A DNA stretch of 64,000 nt, taken from Limnovirga soli (GTDB lineage Bacteria > Bacteroidota > Bacteroidia > Chitinophagales > Chitinophagaceae). The DNA lies in NCBI RefSeq assembly GCF_013106755.1, contig NZ_WHPF01000009.1, forward strand, positions 124,001-188,000, read 5' to 3'. Shown here in pieces: positions 32,262-41,990 of this stretch. Below the pieces are notes generated by a model. The model searched no databases. It was not told the origin of the DNA and saw only the letters and a list, made by a program, of their open reading frames with translations. The first letter of the stretch is position 1. Every line of letters starts with the position of its first letter. The position numbers and the translations under genes are program-made.

Positions 32262-35096
32262 TTATAATGGTAGTTCCCGACTTATATTATTGGGCCTGAG
32301 TGCAGATAAGTTGATATTAAAAGATACCGTTTTCCAAAAGCGTTTATCTCCAAGTGTGGATTTATAGTAGTCACCATACACTTTGCTATACAGTAAGGGA
32401 AAATAAATATTAATGCCATCCTTTAGCAACGATAATTGTAACCCTGCATCATATACAAAACGGCCACTTGCGGCATTATCCTGCCAGGCCTCACTATAGG
32501 TGCCAATATCAAAAAAGAACTTTAATGGTATAGCAACCGGTAAAATGCTCAACGGATTATATTTATCGGGTATATTACCGCTAATATTTAATGCCATTAT
32601 CCAGTCGTCGGATTTGCCAATTTTATTGCCCAGCAAATCGGTGCCTACTTTAAAAAAGCCATCCCTTTCCATTACCTGCTGACTTTTAAAACCTTCAAAT
32701 TCATTGCGGCCAATAAAATAATTGCTAAAGGTATAATCCTCATTGCCTTTTGGGGCACTTAGGTTTAAATGATACCTGCCGGTTTCGTAGGCAGATAAAA
32801 ATGTTTTGGGTGTTAGATACACAAACTTGCCCGCAAAAAAACGGGCATTAATACCTTGTTCGCCATTTTTGTAGTTGAAAAAATAGTTGCCCGTAAAACC
32901 AACCCTGATAAATTTACTGCCCTGATCAATAATTAAACGGGCATTGTATGGATAAAGAATCCTGTTGTTTTCATATCCAACCGCTAATTGATTAATTAAG
33001 TAAGCGCTTGCTTTTTTATCTAATACATCAAATGTATCTGTTGGGGTGGTGATGGTGGTAAAATCTAATAGATCTTCCTTTAATAAAAAACTTCTGGCCT
33101 GTAATACCCATTTGTCTTTTTCCCTAAGGTCTTTATTGTAAATAGTAAGCTTAACAGAAGGCACAATTCTTTGCATGCCCAATATCAATGGCTTGTTATT
33201 TCCTGTTTCAAATTGATTAATACTATAGCTAACAGCACTTAATGACGTTTCTAACCACTGTTTTTGGGTAAAACGATTAACTGCTATACGTGCAGCACCA
33301 TTTAATTTACTACTGCCGGTAGCATATAAAGGGGCTACCAAAAATTGAAATTTTTGTAAGGGTAGCTGGTAATTATGCAAAACAGCACCAATCATTATTT
33401 TATCATAACTGTTATAACCAGCAATGGGGGATAAGTTTATATAGTGGTGCTTATTATCTAAACCCGGTATTAGTATTTTTAGCTGGGTGGTTTTTTTAAT
33501 GGTACTGCTATCCAGCCATCCGGTTTGGTATATTTTATTGAATTGATAGCTAAGGTCTTTGCCGGTAACCCTTTCTGCCACTTGTTTTAAATCAGCAGGC
33601 TGCGGGTGTTTAAAGCCATAGTTTTTAAAATACAATTGCATTACCCGGTGCATGGCATCCACACCAATTTCTTTTTCTAATTGCTCAAGCCAGTCTGCGG
33701 TTTTTTCATATACTATTGCACCATAATTATTAAAACTGTAGGCTTTACTGGTTAAATCAATGGGTTGGTCTTTATGTAAGGCTATCAGGTTGTTTAATAA
33801 AAAATGCGCACCGGCACCATTCAGCCCCGAAAAATCAACACCTTTAATCGCTTTGGTTTCATCAATGGGATAATACCGCTGCCGGTATTTTCGTTCAATA
33901 AACGTATTAAAACCTTCATCCATCCAGGCATGGTCTCTTTCGTTGGTTGCAAGTATGGCCTGCAGCCAGTTATGACCCACTTCATGTGCAATGGTGGCAT
34001 CCAGTTCCATTTCTGTTTCCTCGCACATTAGGGTAATCATGGGGTATTCCATGCTGGTAACACGAAAAAGTTCCTGTGGGCAGCTAACCACGCTAACACT
34101 AGGGTAAGGATAATCGCCAAACTGATTGCTATAAAAATGCACGGCCTTTTTTAAAAACTGCATGCTATGGGCATACAATTCAGCATTTTCGGGTAGTATA
34201 TAACAAAAGGCTTTTACGGTATGCGATGCCAGTTGAATAGTATCGGCTTTTACAATAAACCGTTTATCGGCAAACCACGCAAAATCTGTTACGTTGTTAG
34301 CCGTATAAGTAAGTGTTTGCAATTTGCGGGAGGAGGCAACCACAGTTGTTTCCTCTACTTGTTTCTTTGGAAAAAATGGCTTTTTTATTTTATTGCTGTT
34401 ATTGTCAAATGCGGCGGGTAATACATTGGCGGTGGTTTCTTCCCTGCTTAACAGTAAACCTGTGGCACCCACTTTATAATTGGCAGGCAAGGCAATATGA
34501 ACCGTATAATCACCAAAATCGTTATAAAATTCTCCCTGATCGGTATAAGGCATGGGGTGCCATCCATGGCTATCATACAATGCTGCTTTAGGGTACCATT
34601 GTGTAATCTGATAGCTTTGGCCGGCATGGCCGCCACGCGAAAAATTATAAGGCAACTTTACAAAAAATGGCGTGCTGATAATAGCTTTTGAATGTGGTGC
34701 CAGTGGCGTTGGTAATAGTAGTTTTATTATATCAATATGGGCGCTATCCGTTTCAAAAACAGCAGGGGTATTATTCACTTTTATATCCAGCTGATTAATA
34801 AAACCCCTTTTATCATCATTCGAAAAATAAAAATCGGTACGGTCGCTGTGTAGTAATTGTTCACTAAAAGTAGTACGGTCGTTTTTATAGGCATTTTGCC
34901 AAAGGTGCAAATAAATAAAACCAAGCGTATCCGGAGAGTTATTCAGGTATTCCATTTGTTCAAAACCGGTAAGCGTATTATTTACATCATCCAGTTGTAC
35001 ATTAATGGTATAGTTAACCTGCTGCTGCCAATAGTTTTGCTGACCATTGACCACGGACAATAGTATACTAAAGAATATAAAAAGAAAATATCTCAC
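32262..35096 (-). CDS. Secreted M1 family metallopeptidase, large
   Basis: 944 residues with a signal peptide (MRYFLFIFFSILLSVVNGQ). The gluzincin zinc site is complete: His371-Glu372-x-x-His375 in ATIAHEVGHNWLQA and Glu394 in WMDEGFNTFIERKY. The aminopeptidase GAMEN motif is replaced by TSMEYPM, as in the related protein at 44320. The N-terminal beta-domain begins INVQLDDVNNTLTGFEQMEY. About 430 residues after the catalytic domain are beta-rich (e.g. NRILYPYNARLIIDQGSKFIRVGFTGNYFF) and look like outer-membrane barrel or adhesive strands, unusual for M1. Cleaves N-terminal or short peptides outside the cytoplasm. Translationally coupled to the downstream FemAB-like gene. Confidence 0.9.
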   Translation of the reverse strand: MRYFLFIFFSILLSVVNGQQNYWQQQVNYTINVQLDDVNNTLTGFEQMEYLNNSPDTLGFIYLHLWQNAYKNDRTTFSEQLLHSDRTDFYFSNDDKRGFINQLDIKVNNTPAVFETDSAHIDIIKLLLPTPLAPHSKAIISTPFFVKLPYNFSRGGHAGQSYQITQWYPKAALYDSHGWHPMPYTDQGEFYNDFGDYTVHIALPANYKVGATGLLLSREETTANVLPAAFDNNSNKIKKPFFPKKQVEETTVVASSRKLQTLTYTANNVTDFAWFADKRFIVKADTIQLASHTVKAFCYILPENAELYAHSMQFLKKAVHFYSNQFGDYPYPSVSVVSCPQELFRVTSMEYPMITLMCEETEMELDATIAHEVGHNWLQAILATNERDHAWMDEGFNTFIERKYRQRYYPIDETKAIKGVDFSGLNGAGAHFLLNNLIALHKDQPIDLTSKAYSFNNYGAIVYEKTADWLEQLEKEIGVDAMHRVMQLYFKNYGFKHPQPADLKQVAERVTGKDLSYQFNKIYQTGWLDSSTIKKTTQLKILIPGLDNKHHYINLSPIAGYNSYDKIMIGAVLHNYQLPLQKFQFLVAPLYATGSSKLNGAARIAVNRFTQKQWLETSLSAVSYSINQFETGNNKPLILGMQRIVPSVKLTIYNKDLREKDKWVLQARSFLLKEDLLDFTTITTPTDTFDVLDKKASAYLINQLAVGYENNRILYPYNARLIIDQGSKFIRVGFTGNYFFNYKNGEQGINARFFAGKFVYLTPKTFLSAYETGRYHLNLSAPKGNEDYTFSNYFIGRNEFEGFKSQQVMERDGFFKVGTDLLGNKIGKSDDWIMALNISGNIPDKYNPLSILPVAIPLKFFFDIGTYSEAWQDNAASGRFVYDAGLQLSLLKDGINIYFPLLYSKVYGDYYKSTLGDKRFWKTVSFNINLSALRPNNISRELPL

Positions 35097-35155
35097 ATGC
35101 CAATTTTTAAAATGCAGTCAAGATACTAAAGTAGCTCCAAACAATAAGGGCTATC

Positions 35156-35212
35156 CTTTTTTTGGGCCAGGCAGCAGGTAGGTAAATGTAGCTTTTCTTG
35201 CGTCGCACACTG
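35156..35212 (-). repeat. Dispersed intergenic repeat, copy 15 (head changed)
   Basis: Core GTGTGCGACGCAAG intact, but GTACAA is replaced by CGATGCA. GAAAAGCTAC follows, tail GCCTGGCCCAAAAAAAGG. CTGCCACAAAGGA lies upstream, as in copy 3. Confidence 0.75.
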
Positions 35213-35246
35213 CATCGTTCGTCCTTTGTGGCAGCAGGGGCAGCGC

Positions 35247-35795
35247 CTATTTGGTTTTCATTTTGTCGAATATTTTGGCTACCCCTTTTATAATATTGGC
35301 GTGTGCTTTTTCATCTTTATCACTTAATACAGATGCTGCTTTGGCGTACCAAACAATGGTATTTAATTTACTATCTACCAGGTCTACCGTAAATGTGCCT
35401 TCTTTGTAACGGCCGGTTTCTATTTCTTCACTTTTCCAGGAATAATTACGCTGGCCAATATATTTGGGTGCATCGGTTCTAAAATCGGTTGTGCGTGTTT
35501 GGGTTTTTTCCTCTACCACAATTCCAATATTAATTTTTACATCGGGGTTGGTTTTGGTGGGTTCTATGCCCAATGCATGCATTTGTTTGGTAATCTCTTT
35601 CTTAATCCAGCCAATGCGGTTGGTGTAGCTTACATCTGTAGGATTATTTATGTCCACATCGTAAAAGGAGAAGGTTTTATAATTGTGTAAGCTGTTGGCC
35701 GTATTGTGGCTGGTATCAATAATTCTTACGGTAGAACAGCCATAGCCACTTAGTAGGGCTATTGCTACAATGGCGTATATAATTTTTGTTTTCAT
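35247..35795 (-). CDS. DUF4136 domain lipoprotein
   Basis: 182 residues. Lipoprotein signal MKTKIIYAIVAIALLSGYGC with the lipobox LSGYGC, so Cys20 would be lipidated and the protein membrane-anchored. The mature part (YKTFSFYDVDINNPTD, then IKKEITKQMHALGIEPTKTNPDVKINIGIVVEEKTQTR, then YKEGTFTVDLVDSKLNTIVWYAKAASVL) matches DUF4136 closely. The role of DUF4136 is unknown. Flanked on both sides by dispersed repeats (copies 15 and 16). Confidence 0.85.
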   Translation of the reverse strand: MKTKIIYAIVAIALLSGYGCSTVRIIDTSHNTANSLHNYKTFSFYDVDINNPTDVSYTNRIGWIKKEITKQMHALGIEPTKTNPDVKINIGIVVEEKTQTRTTDFRTDAPKYIGQRNYSWKSEEIETGRYKEGTFTVDLVDSKLNTIVWYAKAASVLSDKDEKAHANIIKGVAKIFDKMKTK

Positions 35796-35935
35796 GCGTT
35801 TTATTTTTTGGTGCAGGTATGGTGTAAATATAATACATCAAGAGAACAATGCACATGGCTATACACCATTGCTATTGTTAAACCGTTAGTTGTTGTTGGG
35901 TACAACCTGCATTTATTGCTGCAAAAAGTTGTGTG

Positions 35936-35990
35936 GTACAAGAGTGCGACGCAAGTAAAGCTGCACTGGCTACCAATGCCGGGTACATAA
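35936..35990 (+). repeat. Dispersed intergenic repeat, copy 16
   Basis: Head GTACAAGAGTGCGACGCAA, GTAAAGCTGC, tail GCCGGGTACATAA, 23 bases from the head; ends at the stop codon of the sugar transferase gene. Confidence 0.8.
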
Positions 35991-35997
35991 TGCCTGT

Positions 35998-37422
35998 TTA
36001 TTTACCCTGCCCGGTTAAAATAATTTTTAGGGTATATAGCATAATTTTAAAATCCAGCAGCAGCGATATGTTTTCAATATACACCAAGTCGTACTGCATA
36101 CGCTGTATCATTTCGGCAGTAGTAGAAGCATAGCCAAACTGCACCATACCCCAGGAAGTGAGCCCCGGTTTTACTTTTAGCAAATACCGGAAATAGGGGG
36201 TTTGACGATTCAACTGGTCAATATAAAATTTACGTTCTGGGCGGGGGCCAATAAAGCTCATTTCGCCAATAAAAATATTCCATAACTGTGGCAGCTCATC
36301 AATACGCCATTTGCGCATAATGCGCCCCCAGCGCGTAATACGGGCATCGTTTCCCGACGATAATGCCGGCCCGTTTTTTTCAGCATCTATATACATAGAC
36401 CGAAACTTGTAAATAGTAAAGGGCTGGCCACGATAGCCAATTCTTTCCTGTGCAAAAATGATACTGCCCGGCGAGGATAATTTTGTTTTAATGGCCGCAA
36501 AAAGCAATAGCGGACTTAATACCACCGCCGCCAGAAAAGAGAAAGCTACATCTACCAGTCGTTTAATATTTCTTTGCCACTCAGGCATTAATCCGGTATC
36601 AATAGCAATTAACAATGCACCTAAAATATTTTCTGTTTTAACAGCGCCCGATAATATTTGAAATGTTTCAGGTATCATTTTCACCTCCACATCTTTCTCG
36701 CTAAGCCTACTGATGATTTCATCTGTTTCGCTTTGTTCTGTGGCGTCCATGGCAATAATAACCCGCTGTATAGCCATTTGCGCTATCAGGGCTTCCAGTT
36801 GCGGCAAACCGCCCAAATAGGGGGTATACCGGGCCAGTCCGGTTTTTTGTTGCGGCTCGGGTGCAATAAACCCCACAATGCTATAGCCCGATGCATCGTG
36901 TGCACGTTTAATATCTTTAAATACTTCTGAGGCTTTGCGGCTATTGCCCACAATAAGGGTGTTAAAGGAAAAGCGGCCGGCATGCAATTGCATTTTTGTA
37001 ATGGTTAAAATCAGCAGGCGGCCGGCATAAACTACGCCTGTTTGTAAAAACAAAAGGCTAAAAAAAGTATAATAGAAATAGGTATAATTATGCTCCCTGT
37101 CGTTAAAAAAAAGCAGGAATAACAAAATAATAGCCCCTATAAAACTTTGAATAAACGTGGTGGTTAATTCCTGTAATCTTGATTTTTTATATACAGGTGT
37201 ATTGTACGATCCAATTACGGCATATATCACCACCCATAACAACACGCATAAACCAAGGCTAATGGGGAAAAAGCTATCCTGTGTAAACAACCCATACAGG
37301 GTTTGTGGTGTTTCGTTGAGTAAATGCCGGCGCTGCAATGCAATACAACTCCATACTATAGCTGTGGCAAACATATCGCTAACTATGTACCAACTAATAT
37401 GTATGGGTTTTTTTTGGCGCAT
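35998..37422 (-). CDS. Undecaprenyl-phosphate sugar phosphotransferase (WcaJ/WbaP type)
   Basis: 474 residues. Four to five N-terminal membrane helices (from WYIVSDMFATAIVWSCIALQR) are followed by a CoA/Rossmann-like soluble segment (FNTLIVGNSRKASEVFKDIK). A further helix (LVDVAFSFLAAVVLSPLLLFAAI) leads to the C-terminal sugar-transferase domain: FAQERIGYRGQPFTIYKFRSMYIDAEKNG, then WRIDELPQLWNIFIGEMSFIGPRPER. This catalytic signature is the polyprenyl-phosphate hexose-1-phosphate transferase. It starts exopolysaccharide or O-antigen repeat synthesis at the inner membrane. The first gene of the unit, the Gfo/Idh oxidoreductase, starts on the same strand with a 6-base gap. Confidence 0.93.
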   Translation of the reverse strand: MRQKKPIHISWYIVSDMFATAIVWSCIALQRRHLLNETPQTLYGLFTQDSFFPISLGLCVLLWVVIYAVIGSYNTPVYKKSRLQELTTTFIQSFIGAIILLFLLFFNDREHNYTYFYYTFFSLLFLQTGVVYAGRLLILTITKMQLHAGRFSFNTLIVGNSRKASEVFKDIKRAHDASGYSIVGFIAPEPQQKTGLARYTPYLGGLPQLEALIAQMAIQRVIIAMDATEQSETDEIISRLSEKDVEVKMIPETFQILSGAVKTENILGALLIAIDTGLMPEWQRNIKRLVDVAFSFLAAVVLSPLLLFAAIKTKLSSPGSIIFAQERIGYRGQPFTIYKFRSMYIDAEKNGPALSSGNDARITRWGRIMRKWRIDELPQLWNIFIGEMSFIGPRPERKFYIDQLNRQTPYFRYLLKVKPGLTSWGMVQFGYASTTAEMIQRMQYDLVYIENISLLLDFKIMLYTLKIILTGQGK

Positions 37423-37428
37423 ACCCGT

Positions 37429-38406
37429 TTATGCTACCACAGTGGTGGCGCTAATTTTTTCCAGAATTTTATGCGCTACTTCCATGGCCAGGTAGCCATC
37501 AATTTCGGTAACTGCGGTTGGGGTATTGGTAGCAATAGACTGTACAAATGCCTGCAATTCCTCTTTAATGGCGTTCGATGGTTTGGTTTCGGGGTTTATT
37601 ACGGCAATGGTTTTGGTGCCGCCATTGGGTGTTTCCAGGTCAAAGCTAAAAGCGTTTTCATCGCCTGGCTGTTTAAGTTTAATAATCTCGGTTTTCTTTT
37701 CCAGAAAGTCAATACCAATATAGGCGTCTTTTTGAAACAGCCTCATTTTGCGCATACGTTTCATGCTAATACGGCTGCTGGTAAGGTTGGCTACGGCACC
37801 ATTATTAAATTCAATGCGTACGTTGGCAATATCGGGGGTTTCCGTCATAACGGCTACGCCGCTGGCGTGTATATTGCGCACATCGCTTTTTATCAGGCTA
37901 AGTATAATGTCAATATCATGTATCATTAAATCCAGTATCACACTTACTTCGGTGCCACGTGGGTTAAACTGTGCCAGGCGGTGTACCTCAATAAACATGG
38001 GGTTTAGTTGCATGTTTTTAATGGCCTGGTAAGCGGGGTTAAAACGTTCTACATGGCCCACCTGTAACTTAATACCGGCTTCTTTTACCATCTTCATAAT
38101 TTGACGGCCTTCCTCAATGGTATTGGCAAGGGGTTTTTCTACAAATACATGTTTTCCCTTACGTATGGCGGCTTCGCACAAAACAAAATGATAATTGGTA
38201 GGGGCAACAATATCTGCAGCATCAATCCTGTCCAACAGGCTATGTATATCTGCAAAACGGGTAAGTCCGTATTTGGTAATTACCTCATTGGCAATGGCAT
38301 CATTGGGGTCGTAAAAACCAACCAATTCCACATCCGCCATTTCTTTCCAGTTATTCAAATGAAATTTGCCCAAATGGCCCACCCCAAAAACACCAACTTT
38401 CAACAT
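37429..38406 (-). CDS. Gfo/Idh/MocA family oxidoreductase
   Basis: 325 residues. An N-terminal NAD(P)-binding Rossmann fold (VGVFGVGHLGKFHLNNW, then VFVEKPLANTIEEG with the conserved E-K-P) leads to a C-terminal alpha/beta domain (VILDLMIHDIDIILSL). It resembles sugar-nucleotide dehydrogenases and related reductases that modify hexose substrates. It is directly upstream of the sugar transferase with a 6-base gap, so both likely serve one glycan pathway, for example preparation of a UDP-sugar. Cytoplasmic; substrate not assigned. Confidence 0.9.
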   Translation of the reverse strand: MLKVGVFGVGHLGKFHLNNWKEMADVELVGFYDPNDAIANEVITKYGLTRFADIHSLLDRIDAADIVAPTNYHFVLCEAAIRKGKHVFVEKPLANTIEEGRQIMKMVKEAGIKLQVGHVERFNPAYQAIKNMQLNPMFIEVHRLAQFNPRGTEVSVILDLMIHDIDIILSLIKSDVRNIHASGVAVMTETPDIANVRIEFNNGAVANLTSSRISMKRMRKMRLFQKDAYIGIDFLEKKTEIIKLKQPGDENAFSFDLETPNGGTKTIAVINPETKPSNAIKEELQAFVQSIATNTPTAVTEIDGYLAMEVAHKILEKISATTVVA

Positions 38407-38707
38407 ATAAAAAGTTTATGCTGTAAAGATAAGGTTTGGGGCCAATGCTTACCCGCTGGCAGGGACCATGTTAATAAATAGGTTTTTAAAGCTAAGGGCT
38501 ATTATTGGCCCGGCAATAGATACCATTTTCCCCATCCGTTGCGTCGCACTCTTGTGCGGTTGGATACTTTGGGCGGCTTTTACCGCAGCGTATATTAAAG
38601 CAAAGCCGGTTGGCTGGGACTACAACTGAACTAAGAAAACGCAGGGGTTTTCATAGTTTGATTTATGACCAATGACAAAGCTAATTTCTAACCACTTTTG
38701 GATATCT
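38407..38707. other. 301-base gap before the small membrane-anchored protein gene
   Basis: Contains dispersed repeat copy 17. The last 110 bases are AT-rich with no recognisable feature. Confidence 0.5.
38501..38557 (-). repeat. Dispersed intergenic repeat, copy 17
   Basis: Inverted: head GCACAAGAGTGCGACGCAA, CGGATGGGG, tail GCCGGGCCAATAATAG. GGTTGGATACTTT after the head (inverted reading) recurs at copy 23. Confidence 0.8.
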
Positions 38708-39241
38708 TCAGCCTTTTACTTTTAAGTCCAGTTCTGAAGCCAGATAATCAATTAGTTTATCAATCTTGCTTGTTACATCTGTATAAAAATAACCATTAAG
38801 CTCTACAGCTCTCTTTATTATGCCCTCATTTAGCTCATCCGAAATAGGCAGGGAAGAAATTTGCTTATCAAGTTCAACCATAAATGCATAAAAAGATAGC
38901 AGCTCCTGAAAGGCCTTTTCGGATACGAGTCTTCGAGAAATACTTATGTCTCTGCGGATTTGGTTGAAAACCTCCCAGATTTTCTCGTCATACTCTTTTC
39001 TAGCTATATTGTACTCTTTGAGATTATTTGGGATTGCATAATAAACTACTTTCATAGACATGTATCGCCATTTCCAAAGCGTCTGCGCTATGTCGTCCAA
39101 AAACTTCGATTGAGCCTCAATAATCTTGGTTTGCCGTGCTTTTCTTTCGTCTATCTTTTTTAAGATGTAAGGCACAAGGAATCCAGTGAGGGAAGCTGTT
39201 AGTAAGAGTAAAACGATTTTCTCGATGAAATCCTGGCTCAT
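38708..39241 (-). CDS. Hypothetical membrane-anchored protein
   Basis: 177 residues. One N-terminal membrane helix (KIVLLLLTASLTGFLVPYILKKI, residues 8-30) is followed by a helical, charged domain (DERKARQTKIIEAQSKFLDDIAQTLWKWRYMSM, then a coiled-coil-like YNIARKEYDEKIWEVFNQIRR). I recognise no family. It stands apart from both neighbours, between repeat copies 17 and 18, with a 550-base gene-free stretch on one side, and may be a small accessory islet. Confidence 0.6.
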   Translation of the reverse strand: MSQDFIEKIVLLLLTASLTGFLVPYILKKIDERKARQTKIIEAQSKFLDDIAQTLWKWRYMSMKVVYYAIPNNLKEYNIARKEYDEKIWEVFNQIRRDISISRRLVSEKAFQELLSFYAFMVELDKQISSLPISDELNEGIIKRAVELNGYFYTDVTSKIDKLIDYLASELDLKVKG

Positions 39242-39677
39242 AATTTATTGCTGACTAACCATGAAATGTTAAGCCAAACGGCCTAACATACTATTTTACA
39301 TCCAAAATCGGCGTATTACCAAATCTACGCTATATCATATAAACGTCAATATTTAATATTAAATAATTAATAGCAGGTCTATGTTCGCATAGTGGGAGTT
39401 AATTATATGAAAATTCATGAGAATTTGCATAATAACTTGTCATCAGGTGAAAAGATCAAGACTGTTTGTCCAATTTTCATAGTGGGTACGAAGCAACTGC
39501 CTATAGTGGAGTAAACAAGGGATTTTTCAACCCTGCTCCACAGACAAAAATACTTGAACGGTTCCAATTATTTTCTCTTCAAAATGTGCATCTCCTTCTC
39601 CTAAATATAGATTTGAGTGTGCCAGGGTTTATTTTTTATTTTCGGTGTATATAAAAAGCCGAATAGCATTACCCACT

Positions 39678-39730
39678 GCACAAGAGTGCGACGCAAGTAA
39701 AGCTGCATGCCTGCACCATCCCCTGGCTCA
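39678..39730 (+). repeat. Dispersed intergenic repeat, copy 18
   Basis: Head GCACAAGAGTGCGACGCAA, GTAAAGCTGC, tail CCCTGGCTCACC. It lies upstream of the PhyH gene's promoter, in the same direction as the gene. Confidence 0.8.
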
Positions 39731-39748
39731 CCACCTGTTTACTGCTTA

Positions 39749-39776
39749 TTTGGTTTGCTAAAAACAATTACATTTG
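39749..39776 (+). promoter_or_regulatory. Candidate promoter of the PhyH gene
   Basis: -33-like TTTG at 39749-39752 and -7 box TACATTTG at 39769-39776, an exact TAnnTTTG, with 16 bases between, slightly short for Bacteroidota. The ATG is at 39792, giving a leader of only about 10 bases. Confidence 0.5.
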
Positions 39777-39791
39777 AACAAACGAATTTTT

Positions 39792-40673
39792 ATGCCATAT
39801 AAAGACCTTGGTAGTGTACATGAGTTGGTGAGTAATTTATTTAACTGGCCTACCAGCGCCGAAGAATGGGAGCAGTATAAACTTAGCGAATCTCAGATTG
39901 CTTTTTTTAATGAAAATGGCTACCTGCCAGGTATTAAAATGCTGGATGCTACACAGGTAGCGGCAATTAATGAAGAAATTGCTGCCCTTGCCGATCCTAA
40001 GCACCCCGGTCATCATTTGTTTTACGAATTTCATAGTAACGAATCCACTGATCCCTCTACCATATTATTCCATGCATTAGGCGCCTGGCGTATTACACCC
40101 GGACTACACGATGCCCTTTGGAACCCCCGTTTTGTAATGGCTGCCAGTCAGCTATTGGGAAATGTGCCTGTACGTTTCTGGCACGATCAGTTGTTTTGCA
40201 AACCACCCAAAAAAGGTGGTGTAGTGGCCTGGCACCAGGATTACTCGTATTGGACAAGAACCAAACCCGTAGCACACCTTACCTGCTGGTGCGGTTTAGA
40301 CGATTCAACCCAGGCCAACGGATGCCTGCAATATGTACCCGGTAGCCAAAACTGGGGCTTGCTGGATAAACCCGATCTGGCGGGCAATATGATGGGTATT
40401 ATGGATTATTTAAACGAGGAACAAAAACAAGAGTTTAAACCCATACCGGTAGAAACGAAGGCCGGAGAAGCCATTTTTCACCACTCTCTTACCTTACATG
40501 GTTCGGGAGAAAATACATCGCCCAATCCACGCCGGGCCTTTGTGTTAAATGTGTTTGCAGATGGGGTACACAGTGATTCAGATGATGAATTGTTACAGGG
40601 CGTACCACCCGTACCAAAGGGCCATAAAATGGAAGGTCCGTTTTTCCCCTTATTATTTAGCGGGGTGGTTTAG
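39792..40673 (+). CDS. Phytanoyl-CoA dioxygenase (PhyH) family protein
   Basis: 293 residues from the ATG at 39792; an in-frame TTG at 39774 would add six residues but lies in the promoter box. Fe(II)/2-oxoglutarate dioxygenase of the PhyH family: VAWHQDYSYW carries the H-x-D of the iron triad, and AIFHHSLTLHGSGENTSPNPRRAFVLN holds the distal His and the Arg that binds 2-oxoglutarate. Substrate unknown; family members hydroxylate lipids, amino acids or secondary metabolites. Its stop overlaps the stop of the convergent rarA gene by 4 bases. Confidence 0.9.
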   Translation: MPYKDLGSVHELVSNLFNWPTSAEEWEQYKLSESQIAFFNENGYLPGIKMLDATQVAAINEEIAALADPKHPGHHLFYEFHSNESTDPSTILFHALGAWRITPGLHDALWNPRFVMAASQLLGNVPVRFWHDQLFCKPPKKGGVVAWHQDYSYWTRTKPVAHLTCWCGLDDSTQANGCLQYVPGSQNWGLLDKPDLAGNMMGIMDYLNEEQKQEFKPIPVETKAGEAIFHHSLTLHGSGENTSPNPRRAFVLNVFADGVHSDSDDELLQGVPPVPKGHKMEGPFFPLLFSGVV

Positions 40674-41938
40674 TAGCCATATTTCTCTTTCCACAAATTG
40701 CGTAAGTATTTGCGCAGTTCTTCTTCACGGGCATTTTGGCCGGGCACATAAAATGCCGTACCACTTAATTGGGGTGGCAGGTACTCCTGCGGGGCAAAAT
40801 TACCCTGGTAGGAGTGGGCATATTTATAACCTTTGCCATAATCCATTTGTTTCATCATTTTGGTAGGGGCATTGCGTATGTGCAGGGGCACGGGTAAATC
40901 GCCCAGTTGCTCTACGGCCGCCAATGCTGCACCAATTGCGGCATAAGCTGCATTGCTTTTGGCACTGGAGGCCAGGTAGGTGGCGCATTGCGATAAAATG
41001 ATCCTGGATTCCGGATAACCTATTTTGCTAACGGCATCAAAAGTGGCATTGGCCAGTAAAAGCGCATTGGGGTTGGCATTGCCAATATCTTCACTGGAAA
41101 AAATAAGCATGCGGCGGGCAATAAATTTTACATCTTCTCCACCCTCAATCATGCGGGCCAGCCAGTAAACTGCGCCATTGGGGTCGCTGCCACGCATGCT
41201 TTTTATAAAGGCCGATATGATATCATAATGTTGCTCTCCCTGTTTATCGTAAAGGGCAATTCGTTTTTGGGCTACCTGCATTACATAGGCATCTGTAATT
41301 GTTATAGTAGTGCCCGGGTTTTCGTGGGCAGTAACTACCAGCTCCAGCAGGTTTAGCAGTTTGCGGGCATCGCCGCCCGAAATATTGATCAGGGCCGCTG
41401 TCTCCTGTAAATCTACCTGGTATTGCTGCATCATCGTATCGTGCAATAATGCTTGTTGCAACAGGTTAACCATATCGGCTTCGCTAAGGGCTTTTAACAC
41501 AAATACCTGGCTGCGGCTTAGTAAGGCGGCGTTTACTTCAAAAGAGGGGTTCTCGGTAGTGGCGCCAATCAGGGTAATGATGCCTTTTTCCACTGCACCC
41601 AGTAAAGCATCCTGCTGGCCCTTATTAAAACGATGAATTTCATCAATAAACAAAATGGCTTTAGTTTGCTGTTTGGCCTGTTCTATTACTTCGCGTACTT
41701 CTTTAACGCCACTGCTTATGGCACTTAACTGGTAAAAAGGCTGTTGCAGGGTATGGGCAATAATATTGGCAATGGTGGTTTTGCCCACACCGGGCGGCCC
41801 CCAAAAAATCATGGAGGGGATATTGCCTTTTTCTATGGCCGTACGCAAAATGCTGCCTTTGCCGGTAAGGTGTTGCTGCCCCACCAGCTCGTCAAGGCTA
41901 TTGGGTCTTAATCTTTCTGCAAGTGGTGCAGTAGGCAT
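40670..41938 (-). CDS. rarA: Replication-associated recombination protein A (AAA+ ATPase)
   Basis: 422 residues, standard RarA/MgsA length. AAA+ features: [20 protein letters not shown] at the N-terminus, Walker [12 protein letters not shown] (about residues 47-57), Walker [21 protein letters not shown], sensor 1 [14 protein letters not shown]. The C-terminal helical domain has [28 protein letters not shown] clamp-loader-like ATPase acting at stalled replication forks. The convergent 3' end overlaps the PhyH gene. Confidence 0.96.
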   Translation of the reverse strand: MPTAPLAERLRPNSLDELVGQQHLTGKGSILRTAIEKGNIPSMIFWGPPGVGKTTIANIIAHTLQQPFYQLSAISSGVKEVREVIEQAKQQTKAILFIDEIHRFNKGQQDALLGAVEKGIITLIGATTENPSFEVNAALLSRSQVFVLKALSEADMVNLLQQALLHDTMMQQYQVDLQETAALINISGGDARKLLNLLELVVTAHENPGTTITITDAYVMQVAQKRIALYDKQGEQHYDIISAFIKSMRGSDPNGAVYWLARMIEGGEDVKFIARRMLIFSSEDIGNANPNALLLANATFDAVSKIGYPESRIILSQCATYLASSAKSNAAYAAIGAALAAVEQLGDLPVPLHIRNAPTKMMKQMDYGKGYKYAHSYQGNFAPQEYLPPQLSGTAFYVPGQNAREEELRKYLRNLWKEKYGY

Positions 41939-41990
41939 GCTGTTTTTTTGGTAAAAATATCAATCATTCTCCGCAATTTGCCAAACAGCC

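Larger units (their letters stand above)
39242..39791. other. 550-base gene-free stretch of unusual sequence
   Basis: Contains ATGTTAAGCC-AAAC-GGCCTAACAT (39264-39287), a near-perfect palindrome; the perfect 16-base palindrome TATTTAATATTAAATA (39350-39365); the repeated CATAGTGGG word; and an imperfect hairpin GTGGAG...CTCCAC (about 39507-39541). Repeat copy 18 and a promoter follow. A 62-codon open frame at 39466 lacks support. No gene assigned. Confidence 0.5.

Noticed and set aside
39466-39654. 62-codon open frame in the 550-base gap
   Set aside because: Starts at a TTG, covers a hairpin and AT-rich sequence, no recognisable protein features.
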